Source: CAZXCQ01 sp964639275 (lineage in GTDB: Bacteria > Desulfobacterota > DSM-4660 > Desulfatiglandales > Desulfatiglandaceae). Taken from it: 5,180 nucleotides of DNA. Position 1 is the stretch's first letter. Each line of letters starts with the position of its first letter. Under the pieces are notes generated by a model that was given only the letters and a program-made list of their open reading frames with translations, was not told the origin of the DNA and made no database searches. A program made the translations under genes and the position numbers. The DNA lies in contig CAZXCQ010000360.1 of assembly GCA_964639275.1 (NCBI GenBank), positions 1 to 5,180 of the forward strand, in the 5' to 3' direction. Positions 1 to 5,180 of the stretch are shown here, piece after piece.

Positions 1-80
1 GGGCGTTTTGTTTTGGATTTTGAACATTGGAATTTGGATATTGTTTGTGATTTGGCATTTGAATATTGTGATTTCGTTTA
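1..80. repeat. C-poor A/T-rich degenerate intergenic tract
   Basis: This stretch is built from loosely repeated words such as TTTGG, ATTTG and ATATTG. TTGG occurs at about 13, 27, 34 and 52. Only four C residues occur in 80 bases, against many G, so the strands are strongly asymmetric. No coding potential is visible. Degenerate tracts of this style are familiar from intergenic regions of some Desulfobacterota genomes, but that comparison is from general knowledge. The left edge is cut by the window, so its true length is unknown. Confidence 0.5.
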
Positions 81-113
81 ACTCACCGTTGACGGTGCTA
101 TCAAATTGCCAAA
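51..113. repeat. Imperfect inverted repeat enclosing a smaller palindrome
   Basis: TTTGGCATTTGA at 51-62 is complementary to TCAAATTGCCAAA at 101-113, giving 12 base pairs with one bulged T at 106. The 38-nt interior contains the perfect 6-bp inverted repeat at 84-97, so the region could fold as a nested hairpin or act as paired protein sites. It lies directly upstream of the operon. There is no T-run after either arm, so it does not look like an intrinsic terminator on either strand. The A/T-rich outer arm could have arisen partly by chance from the surrounding low-complexity sequence. Confidence 0.4.
84..97. promoter_or_regulatory. Short perfect palindrome, candidate operator
   Basis: CACCGT and ACGGTG are separated by two bases (TG), forming a perfect 6-2-6 inverted repeat. 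It is the most GC-rich patch of the upstream region and overlaps a TTGACG hexamer that could serve as a -35 element. That arrangement fits a repressor operator over a promoter, but no regulator is encoded in the window and the site matches no operator consensus that I can name with confidence. Confidence 0.35.
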
Positions 114-115
114 AT
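89..115 (+). promoter_or_regulatory. Weak candidate sigma70-type promoter
   Basis: TTGACG at 89-94 matches five of six bases of the -35 consensus. CAAAAT at 110-115 matches four of six bases of TATAAT, with a 15-nt spacer that is shorter than the preferred 17. Transcription would start near 121-124, just before the small leader ORF and the synthetase gene. The -35 hexamer overlaps the palindrome at 84-97, so occupancy of the palindrome would be expected to block it. The weak -10 and short spacer keep confidence low; the true promoter may lie upstream of the window. Confidence 0.22.
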
Positions 116-129
116 TAAGGACAGGATTT

Positions 130-162
130 ATGAGACAGCGTACTAAAAGGTATGGGGGATAA
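130..162 (+). CDS. Possible 10-codon basic leader peptide
   Basis: An ATG at 130 opens a very short frame encoding MRQRTKRYGG and stopping at TAA 160-162. AAGGA at 117-121 lies 8 nt before the ATG, a better ribosome binding site than any candidate at the 152 start. The stop falls 4 nt before the preferred synthetase ATG at 167, and the frame differs from that of the synthetase. This geometry fits termination-reinitiation coupling or a regulatory upstream ORF. Four of the ten residues are Arg or Lys. There is no residue run suggesting classical amino-acid attenuation. It may be coincidental, since an ORF this short is expected by chance. Confidence 0.22.
   Translation: MRQRTKRYGG
154..159 (+). 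promoter_or_regulatory. Ribosome binding site deciding the synthetase start
   Basis: GGGGGA lies 7 nt before ATG 167. The upstream in-frame ATG at 152 has only AAAAGG at 145-150, one base away, which is too close to work well. The next in-frame ATG at 182 has no clear Shine-Dalgarno sequence. The start at 167 is therefore preferred, although the motif is not a perfect GGAGG. Confidence 0.45.
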
Positions 163-166
163 AGGG

Positions 167-1813
167 ATGGACAAACTCAAGATGAGTTACTGTCATCGAT
201 TTGGACCCGGTATGGAAAAGGGGCTGACCTTTGGAAAGATGCTGGGCATCAGCGCTGCACGTTTTCCGGATAAGATCGCCATTCGGTTTGGCGAAACCCA
301 ATACAGCTATAGCGAACTCAAACTGGCCGTCGATCGGATGGCCACGTCCCTCTTAGGGCTGGGGCTCAAGAGGGGCGACCGGGTGGGTCTCCTTTTCCCG
401 GACTGGCCCGAATATACCGTTACCCTTTACGCCTGCGCGACCATCGGGGTCGTTGCCTCCCCCATGAACCCCCTTTACAGAAAGATGGAGCTCTCGACCA
501 TCCTGAATCACCTGGAGGCAAAGGCCTTTTTTATGCCCGGTGAATGGCGGGGGTTCTCGTTTGTCGATCTGATCGACCAGATACGTTCGGACCTCCCCCA
601 CCTGGAACACGTTGTGGTCAAAGGGGGGGAGAAGAGTCCCTGGATGCTCAGCTTTGACGACCTGATAAAGGAAGATGTTGATCAGGGTTCTCGCGGTGTT
701 TCCCTGGCCGGCTATTTAGAAGACAACCCTGTTGAGGCAGACGACCTGTTGGAGATTGCTTACACATCGGGGACAACAGGTACGCCAAAGGGCGCCGTCC
801 ACACCCACAATACCCGGATGCTCCACTCAAAGGGGCTTGCCAATCGCATGGGGGTTACCGCTGATGATGTCTGGCTTTGCATGACGCCCCTTTTTCACAC
901 CACTGGCAATTGCGTGGTTCAACACACCGCCCTTCTGACGGGCGGGACATTGGTGATCATGGGAAGGTACTCGGTCACGGTTTCATTAAAAGAAATAGAG
1001 AGGACTGGTGCGACCATCGCCATTGGCGTACCGACCATGTATATCGACCTCATGAACCATCCCGAATTCGAAAAAACCGATGTCTCCTCCCTGAGGTTTT
1101 CCATCTTTACCGGCGCCCCCATGCCGCCTGACGTGGCGTTGCAAATCGTAAACCGCTTTGGGTGCGGCATCCTGCAGGGAGATGGCACCACGGAATGCGG
1201 CAGCAATGTCCTGAGCCTTCCGGATTCCCCCATCGAACTGATTGCAGAAAGTCCCGGCCCTCCCCTGGACGTGGGGAATGAGGTCAAGATAGCGGACCCG
1301 GAGACCGGACGAATTGTACCGGTGAATACATTGGGGGAGATCTGTCACAGGGGTCCAACAAATTTCTTGGGGTATTACAAAAATCAGGAAAAGACCGCCG
1401 AATCCGTGGACGCGCTGGGATGGTTTCATCCGGGAGACCTTGGCACCATGGACGAGGAAGGGAACATCAGGTTAAAGGGAAGGATCAAGGATATGATCGT
1501 TCGGGGTGGCGAAAACATCTATGCGACCGATATGGAAGGCGTCGTTTATACCTATCCCAGGATCAAGGAGTGCCAGGTGGTGGGATATCCTGATAAACGC
1601 CTGGGCGAGAAGACCGTCGCATGTGTCATCCCCAAAGATCCGTCAGAAGAGATCACCAGGGAAGAAATCGCTGATTTTATGGCGGATAAAGCAGTGAAAT
1701 ATCTTATCCCTGACATGGTCGTTAATTTTGAGGATTTTCCCCGGACCGCCAGCGGAAAGGTCCAGAAATTCAAACTGAGGCAGCTGGTCATTGAGAGGCA
1801 GGAAAGTGAGTGA
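167..1813 (+). CDS. AMP-forming acyl-CoA synthetase (ANL superfamily, FadD/AliA-like)
   Basis: This 548-residue enzyme is predicted to activate a carboxylic acid with ATP, through an acyl-adenylate, to its CoA thioester in the cytoplasm. All core ANL motifs are present: the phosphate-binding loop YTSGTTGTPKG at 199-209, PLFHTTG near 241-247, a divergent A5 motif GDGTTE ending at Glu343, GWFHPGD at 418-424 with the ribose-binding Asp424, the hinge GRIKD at 438-442 followed by RGGENIY, and the C-terminal TASGK with the expected catalytic lysine at 531. Two positions are odd: Asp339 replaces the aromatic residue of the usual YGxTE, and Pro422 replaces Thr of the usual TGD. The stretch around residues 125-150 (an RGFSFVDL-like segment and then LPHLEHVVV) resembles cyclohexanecarboxylate-CoA ligase relatives, a family-level impression only. 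The acid substrate cannot be assigned. The length is normal for medium-chain or aromatic/alicyclic acid ligases. It is first in the operon, 39 nt before the aminotransferase. Starting at ATG 152 would add five residues. Confidence 0.93.
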   Translation: MDKLKMSYCHRFGPGMEKGLTFGKMLGISAARFPDKIAIRFGETQYSYSELKLAVDRMATSLLGLGLKRGDRVGLLFPDWPEYTVTLYACATIGVVASPMNPLYRKMELSTILNHLEAKAFFMPGEWRGFSFVDLIDQIRSDLPHLEHVVVKGGEKSPWMLSFDDLIKEDVDQGSRGVSLAGYLEDNPVEADDLLEIAYTSGTTGTPKGAVHTHNTRMLHSKGLANRMGVTADDVWLCMTPLFHTTGNCVVQHTALLTGGTLVIMGRYSVTVSLKEIERTGATIAIGVPTMYIDLMNHPEFEKTDVSSLRFSIFTGAPMPPDVALQIVNRFGCGILQGDGTTECGSNVLSLPDSPIELIAESPGPPLDVGNEVKIADPETGRIVPVNTLGEICHRGPTNFLGYYKNQEKTAESVDALGWFHPGDLGTMDEEGNIRLKGRIKDMIVRGGENIYATDMEGVVYTYPRIKECQVVGYPDKRLGEKTVACVIPKDPSEEITREEIADFMADKAVKYLIPDMVVNFEDFPRTASGKVQKFKLRQLVIERQESE

Positions 1814-1837
1814 AGAGACAAGACGTGATTAAACCCC

Positions 1838-1846
1838 AAGGAGGAA
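1838..1846 (+). promoter_or_regulatory. Strong ribosome binding site of the aminotransferase
   Basis: AAGGAGGAA is a near-perfect Shine-Dalgarno sequence, with GGAGG 8 nt before ATG 1853. It fixes the start and suggests that this gene has its own efficient initiation, independent of the synthetase 39 nt upstream. The second in-frame ATG, at residue 7, has no comparable site. Confidence 0.8.
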
Positions 1847-1852
1847 TCTGTA

Positions 1853-2986
1853 ATGTTGGATCGAAAACCCATGAATTTCCCATCTATCCAATATCTTGAA
1901 TCACTGGAGACCTACACTCCCGGCCTCAGGGTTCCTGAGGTTGTTGAACGATACGGGGTCCCGGCAGAGAAGGTGGCCAAGCTGGCCTCAGCAGAAAGCC
2001 CCATTGGGCCTTCACCCATGGCTGTCAAGGCCATCGAACAGGTCCTTAGCGACCTCTCTCTATATCCGGATTGGCGGGCCCAGGACCTCCGCGAGGCCGT
2101 TGCCAGGCACACAGGTCTGAAAGCAGATAATGTCATCGCCGGTTGCGGTGAGACGGAATTGATCCCTTCCATCATCCTGGCCTTCTCGGAGCAGGGGGAT
2201 GAAATCCTTTTTCCCATACCCACATTTCCCATATACGAACAGGCCTCTCTGGTAACGAGAAGACACCCTGTCCCCGTACCCATGGAAGAAGACCTAACAA
2301 TCGACCCCGAAAAGCTCCTTCACGCAGTCACCCAAAGGAGCCGGGTCCTTATCCTCACAAGCCCCAACAATCCCCTCAGCACCGTTATCGAGAAGGAGAA
2401 AATAAGATATATACTCGATCACATCCCCCCCGAGGTGATGGTGCTCCTCGACCAGGCCTATGCCGACTACTCGGAGGCTGGACTCCACCTGGACCTCCTT
2501 CCGCTTTATCCCAACCTGATGGTCCTTCGCACATTCTCCAAGATCTATGGCCTGGCAGGCCTGCGGGTCGGTTACGGGCTCAGCCACGAGACGATTATCC
2601 AGGCCTTGATGAAGGTAAAACCCACGTGGAATATGGGCGTGCTGGCCTCGGTCGGCGCAGCGGCGGCCCTGGAGGATAGAGAGCATTATGGGAAGACCAG
2701 GGCACTGGTAGTGGAGATGAGAGATTACCTCGTCAATAGGCTTTCCGCGTTCCCAAAGGTATCGGTCGTCATGAAACCCCAGGCCAACTTCCTCTGCCTG
2801 CGCATCGTGGATCCCGCATTCACCTCAACAGATGTCTTTGAGGGGCTGCTCAGGGGAGGGGTCATCACAAAGGATTGCAGTGTCTCTTTTAAAGGTCTGG
2901 GTAATCGATTCATCCGTGTGGACGTGAATGTGAAGGCCAAGATGGATCAATTTCTCGCTCAGCTCGAAAGGGTATTGGTATGTTAG
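1853..2986 (+). CDS. PLP-dependent aminotransferase, class I/II, HisC-like but divergent
   Basis: This 377-residue protein is a fold-type I PLP enzyme predicted to transfer an amino group between an amino acid or amine and a 2-oxo acid. The Schiff-base lysine is Lys230 in RTFSKIYGLAGLRVGYG, with the phosphate-site Arg238 eight residues later. Asp200 and Tyr203 of DQAY correspond to the pyridine-nitrogen and O3' contacts, Asn173 lies in SPNNP, and Arg355 in FIRVDV is the probable substrate-carboxylate arginine. The overall layout and length match histidinol-phosphate aminotransferases (about 350-375 residues). Several HisC signatures are altered: LASAESPIGPSP at 44-55 has Ala47 where Asn is usual, GCGETEL at 97-103 replaces GNGSDEL, NNPLS replaces NNPTG, and DQAY replaces DEAY. 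With no other histidine gene nearby, a catabolic or specialised transaminase is more likely than HisC. A related PLP lyase such as a CobD-type decarboxylase cannot be excluded. Its last 7 nt overlap the next gene. Confidence 0.88.
   Translation: MLDRKPMNFPSIQYLESLETYTPGLRVPEVVERYGVPAEKVAKLASAESPIGPSPMAVKAIEQVLSDLSLYPDWRAQDLREAVARHTGLKADNVIAGCGETELIPSIILAFSEQGDEILFPIPTFPIYEQASLVTRRHPVPVPMEEDLTIDPEKLLHAVTQRSRVLILTSPNNPLSTVIEKEKIRYILDHIPPEVMVLLDQAYADYSEAGLHLDLLPLYPNLMVLRTFSKIYGLAGLRVGYGLSHETIIQALMKVKPTWNMGVLASVGAAAALEDREHYGKTRALVVEMRDYLVNRLSAFPKVSVVMKPQANFLCLRIVDPAFTSTDVFEGLLRGGVITKDCSVSFKGLGNRFIRVDVNVKAKMDQFLAQLERVLVC
2967..2972 (+). promoter_or_regulatory. Ribosome binding site of hyuA inside the aminotransferase gene
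   Basis: AAAGGG lies within the last codons of the aminotransferase, 7 nt before ATG 2980. With the 7-nt gene overlap (2980-2986), this indicates translational coupling of the two genes. No other in-frame ATG, GTG or TTG precedes the conserved LGIDVGGTFTD block, so the start is well fixed. Confidence 0.6.
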
Positions 2987-5085
2987 AGGGTGGAGGCGGT
3001 CTTGATAAGAAGATCCGCCTTGGGATCGACGTCGGAGGGACATTCACCGACCTGGTCGCCTATAACGAGGGGGGTGGTCTGGTCGCCTTCCTGAAGGTCC
3101 ATACAACGCCTGGCGACCCTTCCGAAGGGGTGCTGCACGCGCTTCACCAATTCAAAGCGACAGGCCTCAAACAGCCGGACATAAGGGAAGTTGCCCACGC
3201 AACTACCATGGCCACCAACACCCTCCTGGAAAAAAAGGGGGCAAAAACGTGCCTCCTTACCACACGGGGCTTTGAAGATATCCTGGAACTCCGCCGCCAC
3301 AACAGGCCGCAGATGTATAATCTCTTCCAGGAGATCTCCCCTCCCCTTGTCCCTCGCCACCTGAGAATAGGCATTACGGAAAGGCTGGACCCGAGGGGGA
3401 ATGTCCTGACGCCCATGAGGGAGGCCGAACTCCTGGATGCCATCCGCGAGATTCAATTACAGGAGATCGAGTCGGTGGCCATATGTTTCCTTCATGCCTA
3501 TGCCAACCCGGTTCACGAAAAAAAGGCCATAGAAATAATCAGGGAACACCTCCCCAATGTCTTTGTCTCCTGTTCGCACCAAGTATGGCCTGAATTTAGA
3601 GAATACGAACGGACGAGCACAACGGTCTTAAATGCCTATATCCGCCCCTCTGTCGACCGCTACCTGTGGAGGATGGGAGAAGAGCTCTCAATGGAAGGTG
3701 TTCAGGCCTTTTCAGTGATGAAGTCCAATGGGGGCCTCACATCTGCTGAAAATGCCAGGCATTTTCCGGTCCACCTGATCGAGTCGGGTCCGGCGGCTGG
3801 TATGGTATCTGCTGCCTGGTTGGCCAGAGGTCTGGGGGTTGAAAATATGATCACCCTGGATGTGGGAGGCACCACTGCAAAGGCGGGAATCATCACCCAG
3901 GGCACCCCCAGAGTGACCACCGAGTTCCATGCAGATTCCCTTTATCACGGGATACCGGTGGGCGGATATCCGGTGAGGAGTCCGGTTATCGATCTTGTTG
4001 AAATCGGTGCAGGCGGCGGGAGCATTGCCTGGATTGACAGGGCCGGTATCCTGAAAGTAGGTCCTCATAGCGCAGGGGCGGTTCCAGGCCCGGCATGTTA
4101 TGGACTGGGAGGGGCCGAGCCCACTGTGACCGATGCCAATCTCATCCTCGGATTCCTGAATCCTAAATACTTCCACGGCGGTCGGACCGCGTTACACCGG
4201 GAGGACGCAGAAAGGGCCGTATATGACAGAATAGGAAGGTATTACGGCTGGACCCCTGAAGAGGCAGCCGCTGCCATTATCCGTATTGCCAAGGCCAATC
4301 TCACTGAAATGGTGAGGCTCGTTTCCATAAGAAAGGGATTTGACCCCAGGGATTTCTCGCTCCTTGCCTATGGTGGGGCCGGGCCACTCCATGGGAGTCT
4401 TATTGCAAAGGACCTCAACATCAGCCAGACCCTTGTTCCTCCCCTCGCGGGAGTATTTTCGGCCCTGGGCCTTCTGGTGGCAGGCGTAAAGCACGATCTT
4501 GTCAGAACCCGCCCCTACCTGACAGGGGAGATGCCAGAATCCGCCGGTCCAAAGGTCTTCAAGGAGCTGGAGGGGCAAATGATGGAGCTTTTGAAAAAGG
4601 AAGGGCGTGATCTGAGCAAGGTCTCTATCTCCCGTTCCGTTGACCTGAGGTATCTGGGGCAGGTCTTTGAGTTGAACATCTCCATCCTTGGTGAGCTGGC
4701 TAGCCCAGAAGAAATTCGGTCTCTCGAGACACAGTTCGAAGAGAAGTATAAGGCCGCTTTTCACTACATATTGCCGGGATCACGGATTGAGCTCGTAAAC
4801 TTTCGATTGACTGCCATAATCGACGACATGAGGCCGCGGACAGAGAACCTCTTTCAGGGCATCTCGGAGCCAGCCGAGGAGGCCGAGTCCTCACTCAGAA
4901 GGGTATTTGACGATGAGAGGGGTGAGTTCAAAGAGGTTCCCGCATACCGCATAGAACACATAAGGCCAGGTGATGGGATCACAGGCCCGGCCATTATTGA
5001 CGCAGCAGACACAACTGTCTGTATCCTGGAAGGCCAGATAGGCCTCATGGACGAGAGAAGATGCCTTGCCATAAGATCAGCATAG
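2980..5085 (+). CDS. hyuA: Hydantoinase/oxoprolinase subunit A (HyuA-type, ATP-dependent)
   Basis: This 701-residue protein is the ATP-using subunit of the hydantoinase/oxoprolinase/acetone carboxylase superfamily. Members phosphorylate a cyclic amide, an enolate or a related carbonyl so that a B-type partner can hydrolyse or carboxylate it. Rough domains are Hydant_A_N (about 13-185), Hydantoinase_A (about 205-495) and a C-terminal domain (about 510-695). The first ASKHA phosphate motif is LGIDVGGTFTD at 14-24, and the second is DVGGTTAK at 294-301. Other family blocks are ATTMATNTLL, ESGPAAGM, DLVEIGAGGGS at 338-348, SAGAVPGPACYG at 364-375, PTVTDAN at 381-387 and AYGGAGPLHG at 463-472. All expected blocks are present and the length is typical of stand-alone A subunits, so it should be functional. 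The N-terminus carries a four-glycine run before the conserved core. Family membership does not fix the substrate: 5-oxoproline, hydantoins, N-methylhydantoin, lactams and ketones all occur. The adjacent synthetase and aminotransferase favour lactam or ketone catabolism. It overlaps the aminotransferase by 7 nt and is followed at once by the B subunit. The symbol denotes family type, not a proven hydantoinase. Confidence 0.94.
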   Translation: MLEGGGGLDKKIRLGIDVGGTFTDLVAYNEGGGLVAFLKVHTTPGDPSEGVLHALHQFKATGLKQPDIREVAHATTMATNTLLEKKGAKTCLLTTRGFEDILELRRHNRPQMYNLFQEISPPLVPRHLRIGITERLDPRGNVLTPMREAELLDAIREIQLQEIESVAICFLHAYANPVHEKKAIEIIREHLPNVFVSCSHQVWPEFREYERTSTTVLNAYIRPSVDRYLWRMGEELSMEGVQAFSVMKSNGGLTSAENARHFPVHLIESGPAAGMVSAAWLARGLGVENMITLDVGGTTAKAGIITQGTPRVTTEFHADSLYHGIPVGGYPVRSPVIDLVEIGAGGGSIAWIDRAGILKVGPHSAGAVPGPACYGLGGAEPTVTDANLILGFLNPKYFHGGRTALHREDAERAVYDRIGRYYGWTPEEAAAAIIRIAKANLTEMVRLVSIRKGFDPRDFSLLAYGGAGPLHGSLIAKDLNISQTLVPPLAGVFSALGLLVAGVKHDLVRTRPYLTGEMPESAGPKVFKELEGQMMELLKKEGRDLSKVSISRSVDLRYLGQVFELNISILGELASPEEIRSLETQFEEKYKAAFHYILPGSRIELVNFRLTAIIDDMRPRTENLFQGISEPAEEAESSLRRVFDDERGEFKEVPAYRIEHIRPGDGITGPAIIDAADTTVCILEGQIGLMDERRCLAIRSA

Positions 5086-5089
5086 GGAT

Positions 5090-5180
5090 ATGCCGGAAAT
5101 GAACCCCCCTTTTATTTCCTCAGATCCGGTCACCTTTGAGATCCTTCGCAGTTCCTTTTACTCTATCTGCGAAGAGATGA
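5090..5180 (+). CDS. hyuB: Hydantoinase/oxoprolinase subunit B, N-terminal fragment (cut by window end)
   Basis: The frame from ATG 5090 runs open to the window edge and encodes 30 residues, including SSDPVTFEILRSSFYSICEE. The DPVTxEILR...S...EEM pattern is the characteristic opening of HyuB-type subunits, which pair with HyuA to form the active enzyme and usually exceed 500 residues. It starts 4 nt after the hyuA stop, as expected for a coupled A/B pair. The start is uncertain: AGGGA at 5084-5088 is only 1 nt from ATG 5090 but 10 nt from the in-frame ATG 5099, so the protein may begin at residue 4. Nothing can be said about the rest of the gene, including the substrate-defining region. Confidence 0.85.
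   Translation, partial: MPEMNPPFISSDPVTFEILRSSFYSICEEM

Noticed and set aside
53..69. Sigma54-like -24/-12 element (TGGCA followed by TTG)
   Set aside because: The spacing between the GG and the downstream element is off by about one base and the -12 GC is missing.
986..1429. A 147-codon minus-strand frame and an overlapping 122-codon frame (919-1287)
   Set aside because: Both are antisense to conserved synthetase motifs, have no ribosome binding site of note and no family-like sequence.
1814..1852. Possible terminator or separate promoter between the synthetase and the aminotransferase
   Set aside because: The 39-nt gap has no hairpin, T-run or convincing -35/-10 pair; it holds only the strong ribosome binding site.
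1853..2986. Assignment of the aminotransferase as hisC
   Set aside because: Several HisC signature positions are altered and no histidine biosynthesis gene is nearby, so the symbol would over-claim.
2985..2995. GAGGGTGGAGG as an internal ribosome binding site for a shorter HyuA
   Set aside because: No in-frame ATG, GTG or TTG follows at a workable distance before the conserved DVGGTFTD motif; the sequence simply encodes the glycine run.
3712..4176. A 154-codon minus-strand frame
   Set aside because: It is antisense to the most conserved HyuA blocks (DVGGTTAK, GAGGGS, PTVTDAN), whose composition explains the absence of stops.
4192..4764. A 190-codon open frame on the minus strand
   Set aside because: It lies wholly antisense to the well-conserved hyuA frame, its translation shows no recognisable domain, and long antisense frames are expected from this codon use.

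Overview
The window holds most of one plus-strand catabolic gene cluster, probably a single operon. It has an acyl-CoA synthetase of the AMP-forming (ANL) superfamily (167-1813), a fold-type I PLP aminotransferase of the histidinol-phosphate aminotransferase type (1853-2986), a complete hydantoinase/oxoprolinase A subunit (2980-5085), and the first 30 codons of the matching B subunit (5090 to the window edge). The spacings are 39 nt, a 7-nt overlap and 4 nt. No terminator-like hairpin or large gap separates the genes, so co-transcription is likely.

The first ~150 bases are intergenic and differ in base composition from the genes. They contain an A/T-rich, very C-poor degenerate tract built from TTTGG/ATTTG-like words (1-80), an imperfect inverted repeat (51-62 with 101-113) enclosing a perfect 6-bp palindrome (84-97), a weak sigma70-like promoter candidate overlapping that palindrome, and a possible 10-codon basic leader ORF (130-162) that ends 4 nt before the preferred synthetase start.

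The host appears to be a bacterium of moderate GC content with heavy use of AGG for arginine and standard Shine-Dalgarno sites. C-poor degenerate intergenic tracts of this kind, together with acyl-CoA ligase and HyuAB catabolic clusters, fit anaerobic Desulfobacterota (former Deltaproteobacteria). This taxonomic guess is weak, because the window contains no marker gene.

Two models could explain how the genes work together. In the first, HyuAB is an ATP-dependent lactamase or hydantoinase that opens a cyclic amide, the aminotransferase removes the released amino group, and the synthetase activates the resulting acid as a CoA thioester; this resembles the known logic of caprolactam breakdown. 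In the second, HyuAB is the core of an ATP-dependent ketone carboxylase of the acetone/acetophenone carboxylase type and the synthetase activates the 3-oxo acid product, which leaves the aminotransferase unexplained. The sequence does not decide between them. The synthetase and the aminotransferase both carry substitutions in normally conserved cofactor- or adenylate-proximal motifs, which suggests specialised rather than housekeeping roles. No mobile element, CRISPR array, tRNA or rRNA was seen.
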